Notes: generated from the letters alone by a model not told the origin. Positions 18,401 to 28,156 are shown, numbered from the stretch's first letter. The stretch is 37,371 nt of DNA from Bacteroidales bacterium (GCA_015712185.1 JADDYF010000047.1:1-37371), one strand, 5' to 3'. Translations and numbers: made by a program.

Positions 18401-18504
18401 TTGCTGCGTCCGAAGAAGATGTTGCTTTCTTCGGGAAGGAATGGTCTTAATCCGGGGAAAGGATTTAAACCTGCTTTTGCTTTGTTCAGTTCCATAATGT
18501 TCAA
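15430..18504 (-). CDS. nSTAND1-type NTPase with transmembrane helix, coiled coil and ~7 WD40 repeats
   Basis: NPFPGLRPFLPEESNIFFGRSNESEEVLNRLL, Walker A GASGSGKSSL, Walker B KILLIVDQFEELF; TM RIIAMILGGAAVVFLGFMLVAFV; Ala/Gln/Glu-rich coiled coil; WD40 units such as GHDSEIKSIAFLPG...GADGKVLKWNL and GHSAEVSDIRFNSKFSQIATAGNDGTLKLWD. Confidence 0.92.
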   Translation of the reverse strand: MNIMELNKAKAGLNPFPGLRPFLPEESNIFFGRSNESEEVLNRLLTNRFVTVIGASGSGKSSLVYSGVIPRLLKHPGQDKPSWKIIPFRPGKDPLENMAKAFAKAIPGSLNVEDIDPSFITGMKDDPNWIVTSLKKLAPQNNEKILLIVDQFEELFIYNQEETGISPCKTASEFVSMLENAVVHNSDDIYIIVTMRSDFVGSCATFQGFTRMINDSNFLVPRMTWENYKSVIEGPVRYAGAEIEPRLVVTVLNDLGDRTDQLPVLQHTMMRTYSHWLETAEPGRPVSIADYNAAGTISGAMSRHANEAFDELDPKGKDICKRMFKAITGKGSDNRGIRHPSAISTLKSVIRCSDKELLEVIEKFRAPSRSFITPVYPAPLNDNTVIDLTHESLIRLWGRLKEWVDDEASSVRMYMQLSEASAMYQQGKATLLKNPDLQLAVSWRENQKPTLGWAERYDPAFERAMVYLRTSEKAFLDEEQNKVIIQKRKIKGSRIIAMILGGAAVVFLGFMLVAFVQKISSDRQKNEALRQKEEAAAQAFAALQNSELMNMKLAAADSSAAAAIQNISEVRRQKEISDSWRSVAEQNAAEASRLADSARQASIVSEMNARIAEEQKALAVSRRLVAIGKSLSLKSLQMTGRKDLQSLLAYQGYMFNRDNGGLPNDADIYTGLYKVAREYGSPYYKTFTGHDSEIKSIAFLPGKREFFTAGADGKVLKWNLDGRNQSLQIVYSGTEIINVLAVSPDEGWLACGGQNAGIKMIPLKGNDAGYELKGHSESISSVIFSFDGRYLYSASSDGKVLKWDLLSRSSTDISTSMAKITGIDLSSDNRYIAGVSTEGKVVLWNPEKTSDNYSIESPGRTVRSVRFKPGKDLLAIGYDDGYLEIWDIATRKRVSEVQGHSAEVSDIRFNSKFSQIATAGNDGTLKLWDSDDLTSLPISFSDNDGLVVAIEFSPDGQAIVSGTTGGKTNLASRAAIADLLAGDVCSVVARNFTMDEWIAYVGKDIEYQRTCADKEFNIKVKEVR

Positions 18505-18552
18505 ATTGCATTTTAATAAATGAAAGTAAATGAAGATTTATCCCCAGCCGCA

Positions 18553-20337
18553 TCACTTTTCATTATCGTCGATATATTTCATAATATAAAATACCCTTTC
18601 CGGGAATTGTGTATAAAAAGCCTCAACAGCTTCCATGTCGAGAATATAAAAACCGACATTCTGCTCAGCAGTTAACGCACCTTCCGGTCTTTCTGCATCA
18701 TCTCTACGGAGTATAATCACCCGTGGAATTGTTTTCCCGGATTTGCCTGGCCAGATTATTGATCCCTCTGCATAAGGCAGCATTTCACCACTTATGGATT
18801 CGTAATAATTCATCGCCCCTGCAAGGAATAGTAAGTCGTCTTCAGGGATCTCAATGAAATTGGATGAAAGGAACTTTGTCTTTTCGAACAGCAGTTCATT
18901 TTCATCAGCCTTGCCACTGCTTATTTTATCAAGCTTCATCCTGGAACGGTCTGATATCCGCCGTGATGCTATATTATACAGCCTGTTGTCTGATCGTGCC
19001 ACAAGCCTAACTGCCTCTTCCTGGAGAATGCTCTCGGGGCTGAAAAGAAGTGCAACCACCGATTCCACAAGGTCTTCGCCGGGAATTCCCGGCAGGCTCC
19101 TGAGGGTACATGCTTTAGTCCAGACACTTATCAGGTTATAATCGAAATTGATCAGGTCTTCAATTACCTCATAGTAACCCTGAGCAGGTTTCGGAAAGTA
19201 CCGCTGCAGCTTTCTTAGTTTCTTTTCTTCAAATTTAAGGTCATCACCCTGTTTCCGGGGCTTGCTGAAGATGATCTCAACAACTTCGGGAATTGTTTTT
19301 AATAAATCCTGGCCGTTTGCCCGTGTGGCAGTACTCCCATTCTTAAGGTTACCAGGAAAATTATCGTGTGAAAATGTCACTGAAAGCACCCTGGTCAGAA
19401 ATGATTTCCATCGGTCATCTTCCTTACAGACTGATTTATAAAGAAGCTCATTGTTATTTCTGCCGGCATAGATTTTTGCTGAAGTAACAAAAGTGAGCAG
19501 TTTTGCAATTTCGTTTATAAGGTGATAAAGCCGGTGCTTCTCCTCTTCGGGAGCCCTGAAGTCAATTGCAATTAGACAATCGAGGGCATACTCCTTTATC
19601 TGACGCGAGTTTGACCACAGCCGTTCAAAAATAAAAGCAGTATCCTCTTTTGCACCGCATCCTGTTAAAATGCCCAGGATGTTTTTGCAGACGCCTGTAT
19701 TTCCCGAAACTTTCAGGTAGAACTGGCGCATCTCATTACCCGCTCCAGGGCCGAATGACCGCAGTACAGCAATGGAATCTTCTTCCATCCCCGGGATATT
19801 CAGACAATCACAAACCTCAGTCAGCATATCAGTCAGCCTGAATTTACCTATCATGTATATTGCCAGTCTTTTTGCCTCAACCGATTTATCTCTCAGTAAT
19901 CTTAATATCTCAGTAGTCTGGGGCACCCGTTTGCCTGCCAGGATCTTTCGCGCATTGACCAGCTTTTCCTCTTCAGGTATGGCAGCAGAGAGAATTGAAT
20001 CAGTTTTCGCAAAGCCATCCTCGGCTTCGAGAATTTCTGCTATTTCAGTTGATTTCTTGCGGATTACTTCCCCTGCATTCGGATCGGATGCTATTTTTTT
20101 CAGTGCAGGTATAAGATTTATATCCCCGTCAGATCCTGCAGAAAGAATCTCCTGAAGGAACCATTTGTTCTTATTGTTCTGCAGAACAGAGAAATCCCCG
20201 GTAAGAAGATTATAGTAATTACATCTGAAGAGTCTTTTCCCTGAGGATTTGTTCTTCAGGCTCAGCAGGCTGCCAGGCTTATTTTTGTTCAGAATGTATT
20301 TCTCCCCCACCGGAACTGAAAATGGTTTGTTTCTCAT
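18553..20337 (-). CDS. HEAT-like alpha-helical repeat protein with distinct C-terminal domain
   Basis: Repeated helical hairpins (INLIPALKKIASDPNAGEVIRKKSTEIAEIL; EILRLLRDKSVEAKRLAIYMIGKFRLTDMLTEVCDCL; RQIKEYALDCLIAIDFRAPEEEKH; SILQEEAVRLVARSDNRLYNIA). C-terminal ~110 aa is different (IPEDDLLFLAGAMNYYESISGEMLPYAEGSIIW...). Confidence 0.65.
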   Translation of the reverse strand: MRNKPFSVPVGEKYILNKNKPGSLLSLKNKSSGKRLFRCNYYNLLTGDFSVLQNNKNKWFLQEILSAGSDGDINLIPALKKIASDPNAGEVIRKKSTEIAEILEAEDGFAKTDSILSAAIPEEEKLVNARKILAGKRVPQTTEILRLLRDKSVEAKRLAIYMIGKFRLTDMLTEVCDCLNIPGMEEDSIAVLRSFGPGAGNEMRQFYLKVSGNTGVCKNILGILTGCGAKEDTAFIFERLWSNSRQIKEYALDCLIAIDFRAPEEEKHRLYHLINEIAKLLTFVTSAKIYAGRNNNELLYKSVCKEDDRWKSFLTRVLSVTFSHDNFPGNLKNGSTATRANGQDLLKTIPEVVEIIFSKPRKQGDDLKFEEKKLRKLQRYFPKPAQGYYEVIEDLINFDYNLISVWTKACTLRSLPGIPGEDLVESVVALLFSPESILQEEAVRLVARSDNRLYNIASRRISDRSRMKLDKISSGKADENELLFEKTKFLSSNFIEIPEDDLLFLAGAMNYYESISGEMLPYAEGSIIWPGKSGKTIPRVIILRRDDAERPEGALTAEQNVGFYILDMEAVEAFYTQFPERVFYIMKYIDDNEK

Positions 20338-20387
20338 AGGCTCCTGAGCAGTAAATCACACTAAAAATAAGCAATAAAAATCAATAA

Positions 20388-20915
20388 TCACCGATTAAGT
20401 CTTTCCTTAACCAGTGATAGCAGCGATGTGTAATTTATTTTCAGGTCGCAGACAGTTATTACAGCTTTTTTATACCACTTTTCGCGCCAGGCAAGCTTCT
20501 CCCTGATGAAATCCAGCAACCGGTCATCGGTGATATTGATGAGAAGCGGCCGTTCGTGTGATGACTCAGCGAGTCGTTTCCTCAGCTGTTCGGGAGTTCT
20601 TTTCAGGTAGATGGTTACCCCTGTTTCAAGCATGAAGTCCATATTATCCCCGAAACAGGGTGTTCCCCCTCCGGTGGAAATGACTGTATCTGTCGCAGAT
20701 GCCATGCTCCTTAAAACATCTGCTTCTATTCTCCGGAAGATCTCCTCACCGTCCTCCGAGAATATCCGTGAAATGGTTTTGCCTGCCTTTTCTTCAATTT
20801 TCCGGTCGAGATCGATAAATGACCAGTTAAGTCTGGCGGCAAGTTTTTTACCGGCAACTGATTTGCCGCTGCCCATAAAACCGATGATATAAACAATCCG
20901 GCAGCTCGGCATCAC
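20388..20915 (-). CDS. aroK: Shikimate kinase (GTG start at 20915 or ATG at 20912)
   Basis: IVYIIGFMGSGKSVAGKKLAARLNWSFIDLDRKIEEKAGKTISRIFSEDGEEIFRRIEADVL, ISTGGGTPC, RPLL. Confidence 0.93.
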   Translation of the reverse strand: MMPSCRIVYIIGFMGSGKSVAGKKLAARLNWSFIDLDRKIEEKAGKTISRIFSEDGEEIFRRIEADVLRSMASATDTVISTGGGTPCFGDNMDFMLETGVTIYLKRTPEQLRKRLAESSHERPLLINITDDRLLDFIREKLAWREKWYKKAVITVCDLKINYTSLLSLVKERLNR

Positions 20916-23524
20916 AACTCGAGTTTCATCTGGGCAGGATCTAGGCGTGTTACTGGTATCTGGGGTTTTTCTTCCCTGTTTTCCTCATTAGTATTTCCAG
21001 TTTCCTTTTTCACGAAAGGTTCGATCTCGTGGATGTTTTCGACCATATAGCTTGAGAGCCTCTTGCCCCTGGCCTTGTAGCTCTTGACTCCTATAAATTC
21101 AGCAACCTCAATTATCTCATTTTCACGGTTCTTATGCTTACCGCCAAAGCTTATTTCAAAACGCGGATATTCCACCTCGGTAATGCTGATAAGCCGCGAT
21201 TCGGGATGTTCACTGATAAAACTTAGTGGTTTTTCTGACTCCTCGATCATGAATCTCTTCACATAATAGAATTTCTGTTCAGCATCCCAGTATACCGCAG
21301 AATAAACCTTACCTGGCCGGTATTTCTCAATTATAAGGACATTATCTTCAAAGTGGTTTGACAGGTCAAAACCTGTAAGCCTGAAGAATCCGCTTTTGGT
21401 AATAATAAGAATCTTATCGTCGGCGCTGAATTCACCAAGATAAGTACCCCTGGCATCAACATTCAGCCTGAACACTGCATCATCAAACCATATCTTTCTT
21501 CCGCCGAGAGTTGAGAGTCCTTTTTCCTTAAGTGCTATTTTCTGTACAGGGTTTTTTGTGAGGATGTTTCCCATTGAAGATTTCCCCTTGATATTTAGCT
21601 GGCCGAAATCAAATTCAAAGACCAGCTTCTTAAGACGCGGCTTTGGCTTATGGTGAACCTTTATTATCTCTGCCTCACCGTTTGGATTGGCGCTGAAATA
21701 GACGATCTTGGATCCCGCTTTGCCCCTGGTCAGATTATATTCCTTATCCCTTGTCAGTCCTGTGATGGCGCATCTCTTGGCGAGAAGCGGACCATCTTTC
21801 CCGTCCTGGTAAACGATATTGTAGATTGTCCGTTCATCATTTTTCAGGAATACCTGGGCATATAGTATATCGTTACCGACAAATACTTTCTCTGCCACTT
21901 TTGTGATCAGGTAACCCCCGTCCTTCCGTATGATGATAATATCGTCGATGTCGGAGCAGTCACAGACAAACTCGTCTTTTTTCAGCCCCGTGCCGATGAA
22001 TCCCTCCTTATAGTTTATATAGAGCTTTGCATTGTTGGCGACCACTTTTGTAGCCTGTATGGTATCAAAGCTCCTGATCTCGGTTCTTCTCTCCCTTCCT
22101 TTTCCGTATTTCTTTTTTATCTGTCTGAAATAGGTTATGGTAAAGGGGACCAGGTTCCGAAGATGGTTCTTTACCTCCTCAAGTTCCGATTCGATACCTT
22201 TAATAAGTTCATTGGCTTTTTTAGAATCATACTTTGAGATCCTCTTGATTTTGATCTCTGTAAGCCTGATAATATCTTCTCTTGTCACTTCACGCTGCAA
22301 TCTCTTTTTAAAGGGCTTAAGTCCCCTGTCGATAGCGGTTATCACTGCCTCCCAGGTTTCGCATTCCTCTATATCGCGGTAAATGCGTTCCTCGATGAAT
22401 ATCTTTTCGAGCGACGACATGTGCCACTGTTCCAGCAGTTCGTTTTGCCTGATCTCCAGCTCGGTCTTCAGCAGATGCACAGTCCTGTCGGCGGAATGCC
22501 GCAGGATGGCGCTTACACCCATGAAGGACGGTTTGTTTCCGGTGATGACGCAGGTATTCGGAGATATTGAATATTCGCAATCAGTGAGAGCGTAGAGCGC
22601 GTCTATTGTCTTATCGGGCGACACACCCGGCATAAGATGTATCACGATCTCGACATTTGCCGAAGTATTGTCGTCGATCTTCCTTATCTTGATTTTTCCC
22701 TTCTCGCTAGCTTTGATTATTGATTCAATAAGAGATGAGGTCGTCTTTCCGAATGGTATTTCAGTAATTAACAGAGCCTTCTTGTCGACCTTTTCAATTT
22801 TTGCCCTCACCTTGACTATCCCGCCTCTCTGTCCGTCGTTGTATTTTGAAACATCTATCAGTCCGCCTGTTGGAAAATCGGGATAAAGAACGAAGTCCTT
22901 ACCCTGGAGGTAATCGATGGTGGCGTCTATAAGCTCGTTGAAGTTATGGGGCAGTATTTTTGATGCAAGACCTACGGCTATTCCCTCTACGCCTAAAGCG
23001 AGAAGCAAAGGGAATTTAACAGGCAGTGTCACGGGCTCCCTGTTCCGGCCGTCGTAGGAGAGCTTCCATTCGGTGGTTTTAGGATTGAATACTACGTCGA
23101 GTGCAAATTTTGAAAGCCGCGCCTCAATGTATCTTGGTGCAGCGGCGCCATCACCTGTCAGCACATTTCCCCAGTTGCCCTGTGCATCCACAAGAAGATC
23201 TTTCTGACCCAGCTGAACAAGCGCTTCGCCGATAGAAGCGTCGCCGTGGGGATGGAACTGCATTGTATGTCCGATTATATTTGCAACCTTATTATAGCGC
23301 CCATCTTCCATCCTTCTCATTGAGTGCAGGATGCGTCTCTGTACCGGTTTCAGCCCGTCGTGAAGGTGAGGGACCGCACGTTCAAGTATGACATACGAGG
23401 CATAATCCAGGAACCAGTCCTGGTACATTCCCGATAAGGCAGTAACTGAATGAAGGGCAACCGGACCCTGAGGTGTCTCCTCCGATCCTTCCGGACTGTC
23501 ATTCTCAAGTTCCATTTCGTCCAT
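20912..23524 (-). CDS. parC: DNA topoisomerase IV subunit A (GyrA/ParC family)
   Basis: DYASYVILERAVPHLHDGLKPVQRRILHSM, IIGHTMQFHPHGDASIGEALVQLGQ, NWGNVLTGDGAAAPRYIEARLSKFA. Confidence 0.94.
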   Translation of the reverse strand: MDEMELENDSPEGSEETPQGPVALHSVTALSGMYQDWFLDYASYVILERAVPHLHDGLKPVQRRILHSMRRMEDGRYNKVANIIGHTMQFHPHGDASIGEALVQLGQKDLLVDAQGNWGNVLTGDGAAAPRYIEARLSKFALDVVFNPKTTEWKLSYDGRNREPVTLPVKFPLLLALGVEGIAVGLASKILPHNFNELIDATIDYLQGKDFVLYPDFPTGGLIDVSKYNDGQRGGIVKVRAKIEKVDKKALLITEIPFGKTTSSLIESIIKASEKGKIKIRKIDDNTSANVEIVIHLMPGVSPDKTIDALYALTDCEYSISPNTCVITGNKPSFMGVSAILRHSADRTVHLLKTELEIRQNELLEQWHMSSLEKIFIEERIYRDIEECETWEAVITAIDRGLKPFKKRLQREVTREDIIRLTEIKIKRISKYDSKKANELIKGIESELEEVKNHLRNLVPFTITYFRQIKKKYGKGRERRTEIRSFDTIQATKVVANNAKLYINYKEGFIGTGLKKDEFVCDCSDIDDIIIIRKDGGYLITKVAEKVFVGNDILYAQVFLKNDERTIYNIVYQDGKDGPLLAKRCAITGLTRDKEYNLTRGKAGSKIVYFSANPNGEAEIIKVHHKPKPRLKKLVFEFDFGQLNIKGKSSMGNILTKNPVQKIALKEKGLSTLGGRKIWFDDAVFRLNVDARGTYLGEFSADDKILIITKSGFFRLTGFDLSNHFEDNVLIIEKYRPGKVYSAVYWDAEQKFYYVKRFMIEESEKPLSFISEHPESRLISITEVEYPRFEISFGGKHKNRENEIIEVAEFIGVKSYKARGKRLSSYMVENIHEIEPFVKKETGNTNEENREEKPQIPVTRLDPAQMKLEL

Positions 23525-23552
23525 AATACCTGTTCCTTACTGAAAAGCAGCT

Positions 23553-25400
23553 TTACTTACCTTCCTCAACCAGATCCTCTTCAATCCTCAGGTTTTCAAT
23601 TATAAAGTCCTGTCTGTCAGGCGTATTCTTTCCCATATAGAACTCAAGATAACCGTTCACGGCATCATTTCTCTTCATTCTCACCGGTTCAAGCCTCATA
23701 TCTTTTCCTATGAAATGCCTGAACTCATCCGGAGAGATCTCGCCAAGGCCTTTAAACCTTGTGATCTCGGGATCGGGACCAAGTGCAGCTATGGCTTTAG
23801 CTTTTTCCTCAGGAGTATAGCAGTATCTTGTCTCCTTTTTATTTCTAACTCTGAAAAGCGGTGTCTGAAGGATGTAAACATGTCCTTTCCTTACAAGGTC
23901 GGGAAAGAACTGCAGGAAGAAAGTCAGGAGCAGCAGCCTTATGTGCATTCCGTCAACGTCGGCATCAGTGGCGACCACAACATTATTATATCTCAGGTTT
24001 TCTATACCGTCTTCAATATTCAGGGCTGCCTGGAGCAGATTAAACTCTTCATTCTCATAAACGATCTTTTTTGTCAGCCCGAATGAGTTGAGCGGTTTCC
24101 CCCTCAGGCTGAAGACTGCCTGTGTTTCAACGTTCCGCGATTTGGTGATTGAACCGCTTGCCGAATCACCCTCTGTAATAAAAATAGTTGAATCGAGTTT
24201 GTTTGGGTCGTTGCTGTTATAATGGATCCTGCAGTCTCTGAGCTTTTTGTTATGGAGGCTTACCTTTTTTGCCCTGTCCCTTGCAAGCTTCTGTATTGAC
24301 GAGATAGCCTTCCTCTCCTTCTCCGAATCCTGTATCTTCTTCAGCAGGATCCTGGCTGTTTCGGGATTTTTATGAAGAAAATCGTCGAGCTGTTTTTTTA
24401 TGAATTCGGTAATGAAATTTCTCACTGATGGTCCGTTGGGGCTCAAATCTTTCGATCCCAGCTTTGTCTTCGTCTGTGATTCAAAGATAGGCTCCTCAAC
24501 TTTTATGCTGATTGCCGCAATTATTGATGACCTAATGTCGGAGGCATCATAATCCTTTTTATAGAAATCGCGGATAGTTTTTACCAGGGCTTCCTTGAAA
24601 GCAATAAGATGGGTGCCTCCCTGTGTGGTATTCTGTCCGTTGACAAAACTGTAGTAATCTTCTCCGTATTGCAGCCCGTGGGTAAATGCTGCTTCAATGT
24701 CTTCGCCTTTAAGGTGGATGAGGGAATAAAGCCCCTCCTTGCTCATGTTTTCATTCAGAAGGTCAACCAGGCCGTTCCGCGAAAAGAACCTGGTGCCGTT
24801 AAAATTGATCACCAGCCCTGCATTGAGATATACGTAGTTCTTAAGCATGGAATCAACGTATTCCGAAATGTAGAAGTAGTTGCCGAACATTGCCTCGTCG
24901 GGCTGGAAGATCACCTCGACACCATTTTCCTCGGTGGTTGGCTTCAGAGGATAATCCTTCACTGTAACTCCATGCTCGAACTCGCTTACTTTGAGCTGGC
25001 CGTCGCGTACTGACCTTACGATGAATTTACTTGAAAGAGCATTTACGGCTTTGACACCTATACCATTGAGACCGACTGACTTTTTAAAAGCTTTTGAATC
25101 GTACTTGGCACCAGTATTCATTCTCGAAACAGCATCGAGGACCTTGCCGAGCGGTATACCGCGACCATAGTCACGTACCCTCACCTCCCTGCCGTTTATC
25201 GATACGTCGATCTTCTTGCCGAAGCCCATCATATACTCGTCGACGGCGTTATCCATCACCTCCTTCAGGAGAACATATATACCATCATCCTGCGATGACC
25301 CGTCACCCAGCTTTCCGATATACATACCGGGCCGTAGCCGGATATGTTCACGCCACTCAAGGGTTTTGATATGCTCTTCAGAATACCCGACAACTGTCAT
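23553..25400 (-). CDS. parE: DNA topoisomerase IV subunit B (GyrB/ParE family); start trimmed to [11 protein letters not shown]
   Basis: [106 protein letters not shown]. Confidence 0.95.
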   Translation of the reverse strand: MTVVGYSEEHIKTLEWREHIRLRPGMYIGKLGDGSSQDDGIYVLLKEVMDNAVDEYMMGFGKKIDVSINGREVRVRDYGRGIPLGKVLDAVSRMNTGAKYDSKAFKKSVGLNGIGVKAVNALSSKFIVRSVRDGQLKVSEFEHGVTVKDYPLKPTTEENGVEVIFQPDEAMFGNYFYISEYVDSMLKNYVYLNAGLVINFNGTRFFSRNGLVDLLNENMSKEGLYSLIHLKGEDIEAAFTHGLQYGEDYYSFVNGQNTTQGGTHLIAFKEALVKTIRDFYKKDYDASDIRSSIIAAISIKVEEPIFESQTKTKLGSKDLSPNGPSVRNFITEFIKKQLDDFLHKNPETARILLKKIQDSEKERKAISSIQKLARDRAKKVSLHNKKLRDCRIHYNSNDPNKLDSTIFITEGDSASGSITKSRNVETQAVFSLRGKPLNSFGLTKKIVYENEEFNLLQAALNIEDGIENLRYNNVVVATDADVDGMHIRLLLLTFFLQFFPDLVRKGHVYILQTPLFRVRNKKETRYCYTPEEKAKAIAALGPDPEITRFKGLGEISPDEFRHFIGKDMRLEPVRMKRNDAVNGYLEFYMGKNTPDRQDFIIENLRIEEDLVEEGK

Positions 25401-25574
25401 TTTTCGGAATTTTTGCGCAAATATAGTCAAATTGAGATGTTCAGGGCAGGCTATTTTTCAACAACCGGCTTTAATTTTTACCCGGCAAATCTGACAAAAA
25501 GACAGGATAAATAATATTTTTCTGATTGATTGGCAATTACATTGTCAGCAGGAATGTTGAAAAATGTGATCCTC

Positions 25575-27371
25575 TCAAATAATTCCCATTTGCCTCATCA
25601 ATATTCCAGCATTCATGTGCCTTGTGATCCCGTCTCTGAGCTTGTAATCAAATGTTACGGTCTCACCACTTATCTCCACCTCGAAGCACTTATTGAAAAT
25701 AACCTGCGGATGTTCTTTCTCCATTTCGCCCAGCGAGATATCATGCGTTGCTATTAATCCCGTACCGCTTTTCTCAGCCAGTTTTCCAAGGAACATTTTC
25801 GATCCTGTACTTTTATCCTCGGAGTTTGTACCTTTCAGTATCTCATCAAGAATGAAGAAGTGATTTTCATCTGAGTCAAGCCGTTCCTTCAGGATCCTGA
25901 GCCGTTTGAGCTCAGCATAGAAATATGATTCGTTGCCGCTCAGGGAGTCGGTCGTCCGCATGCTGGTGAAGAGTATGACTGGTCTGAAACTGAGCTTGCC
26001 TGAACACACTGTTGTTCCGCTCATCGCCAGGATCAGGTTGACGCCGACTGTCCTCAGAAATGTGCTTTTCCCTGCCATATTGGCTCCGGAAATGATGCAG
26101 ATCTGACCCTTATGAATTGAGAAATCATTATATATCCTTGCATTCCTGTCAATAAGCGGATGACCAATCTCAACACCCTCAATGACCGGTTCTCCATCCG
26201 CGACTGTGGGGAATACATAGTCCGGATTATTATAGGCGTGATTTGAAAGGCTTATCAGTGCATCTGTTTCGCCCAGGGCTGACAGCCACAAAGGGAGCTG
26301 GACGGCTGTCTCCCGCTTCCATCTCTCAAGCCTGAACAGACATTGAAAATCCCAGAGGATAAGCCCGTTAAGAATAAAACCTGCAAGGACATTGAGGCGG
26401 CTGTCAAATGCCTGAATAATACGGCTTAATTCCCTGATCCTGGTCCCGGCCGACTGGCTGTTATCATGGATCTTGGCAGAAATACCGGTCATAATCTGCG
26501 ACCTGAATCCTCCGTTTCCAAATACTGAAATCAGTTTCCCGACAGGAGCAAGGAAATTATATTTTCTTGAAACCATATTATGCACCCGGTTAATAAGCCT
26601 GAGATAAACAGCGGTGAATGCCAGGTTAACAAGAAAAAGCAATAAAGGGATCTGGAATGGGACAAGTCCGGTTATTGCAAGTATCAGGGCAATGGTTGTC
26701 AGCACAGGAGATATGACAACTGCCATTTTAACGGCATGAGCTTCGAGGATATATTCCTTTTCATCCAGCCACTTACCCAGGCTTTCGACATCTTCTTTCT
26801 CAAGCGGATTACCGATTCCATAAGCCATGAACTCCTGCCGCCATATGAGTTTTTCAGCTAGTTCTCCTACAGCGTCCTGTCTGGCCTTAATTGTATCGCG
26901 TAAAGCATAAGGATCAGACAGCCACCCTGCAAGCATTTCCCTCCCGTAACCGGTAACTGTCCGGTTCAGGTAACTGAAGAGTGAATTTTCTCCAAAAATA
27001 TCAAGGTCATCGGTAAAATCATGTTCCCTGTTTTTCCACTTATCACCTCCGCTATAACCAGAATAAACTTCGTCAAAAGCAATTATTTCTGACTTGTTTA
27101 TACTTATGAGGTTTTCGGTAAACTGTATTTTTTCCGAGAGCAATATATAATACCTCACAAGCAGGAGGAACAGTACGGTAAACAGCAATAGTGTAAAAAC
27201 ACCTGCTGAAGCTGAAATGCCGAATGCTTCAACTGCTAAAAAGATACCAGCCGTAAATATAATTAGCCTTGAGAAGGAAACTATGGACTGCTTGCGTTTC
27301 ACTTTTTCAAGACGCACCTCATTCTCCCGGATGATTTCCCGGTATTTACTTTTAATTTCTTCCTGCTTCAT
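25575..27371 (-). CDS. MutS-family ATPase (domain III/V-like) with predicted transmembrane segments
   Basis: ATPase: ICIISGANMAGKSTFLRTVGVNLILAMSGTTVCS, TSMRTTDSLSGNESYFYAELKRL, HFFILDEILKGTNSEDKSTGS, GLIATHDISLGE. Hydrophobic segments LIIFTAGIFLAVEAFGISASAGVFTLLLFTVLFLLLVRYY and MAVVISPVLTTIALILAITGLVPFQIPLLLFLVNLAFTAVY. Confidence 0.9.
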   Translation of the reverse strand: MKQEEIKSKYREIIRENEVRLEKVKRKQSIVSFSRLIIFTAGIFLAVEAFGISASAGVFTLLLFTVLFLLLVRYYILLSEKIQFTENLISINKSEIIAFDEVYSGYSGGDKWKNREHDFTDDLDIFGENSLFSYLNRTVTGYGREMLAGWLSDPYALRDTIKARQDAVGELAEKLIWRQEFMAYGIGNPLEKEDVESLGKWLDEKEYILEAHAVKMAVVISPVLTTIALILAITGLVPFQIPLLLFLVNLAFTAVYLRLINRVHNMVSRKYNFLAPVGKLISVFGNGGFRSQIMTGISAKIHDNSQSAGTRIRELSRIIQAFDSRLNVLAGFILNGLILWDFQCLFRLERWKRETAVQLPLWLSALGETDALISLSNHAYNNPDYVFPTVADGEPVIEGVEIGHPLIDRNARIYNDFSIHKGQICIISGANMAGKSTFLRTVGVNLILAMSGTTVCSGKLSFRPVILFTSMRTTDSLSGNESYFYAELKRLRILKERLDSDENHFFILDEILKGTNSEDKSTGSKMFLGKLAEKSGTGLIATHDISLGEMEKEHPQVIFNKCFEVEISGETVTFDYKLRDGITRHMNAGILMRQMGII

Positions 27372-28156
27372 CAGAAAATCAAAATTGCTGTAACGTCGAA
27401 TACCGATCTGGTTCTGTAAAAGTCTGACTTCATAACTTCAAAATTCCATGTCCACTCCTTTCTGAGTCTTGCTTCAGGCAGATCCGTCAGCAGTGTCTGC
27501 TTTTCAGTTACTGTGCCTTTTTGATCGGTAATCTTCTCGGAGATGTCAGTAATGAGCACAGAAGGATGCTTTTTAAGGAGATTGATGTGTTTTTCCTGGA
27601 TTGCTGAGGAGAACTTCCTGATAATAGTGTCTTCAACCTTTGAATGCCTGCTTATATATTTCACAGGAAGAGCTTCAATCTGAGTCAGGATATTCAACGA
27701 CAGGATCATCCCCGGATCCTCAGCAGGCCGGTATTCGGGGATTATAATATCGTCCAGTGTTTTAAGAGGATTCAGGAAGGTGTGTTTCCGGACCTTATCC
27801 CATATCTCCTGTATTAATCCCCCGGAGACATCCTGTTCAGCTAATTCCACATTTTTAAAACTTTTAACCTGGCTAGACACCTCAGGGGGATGGATAATGT
27901 CAATCAGGGATATCTTTTCAACCCTGCAGGCGCCAGTCATCTCCGCAAGGGGAAGGTCAAGGAGCCAGCCACTGCCAAAAACAGTAATCTTTGAAGGCTT
28001 AACGATATCCACCGCTTCTAAAATGAAATCCCTGCAATGTGCAAGGTGGCTGTTCCAGCCATCATTGTCATTCAGGTAATGGTTTATGAGTCCCAACTGG
28101 TAATCATAATAACCCATTTTGTGAAGTATCCTCCTGTATGATGGTGAGTGTGTCAT
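27371..28156 (-). CDS. Conserved hypothetical protein, possible Rossmann/methyltransferase-like fold
   Basis: Coherent 261-aa ORF coupled by short overlaps to both neighbours. PSKITVFGSGWLLDLPLAEMTGACRVEKISLIDI resembles a nucleotide/SAM-binding strand-loop-helix. Confidence 0.7.
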   Translation of the reverse strand: MTHSPSYRRILHKMGYYDYQLGLINHYLNDNDGWNSHLAHCRDFILEAVDIVKPSKITVFGSGWLLDLPLAEMTGACRVEKISLIDIIHPPEVSSQVKSFKNVELAEQDVSGGLIQEIWDKVRKHTFLNPLKTLDDIIIPEYRPAEDPGMILSLNILTQIEALPVKYISRHSKVEDTIIRKFSSAIQEKHINLLKKHPSVLITDISEKITDQKGTVTEKQTLLTDLPEARLRKEWTWNFEVMKSDFYRTRSVFDVTAILIF

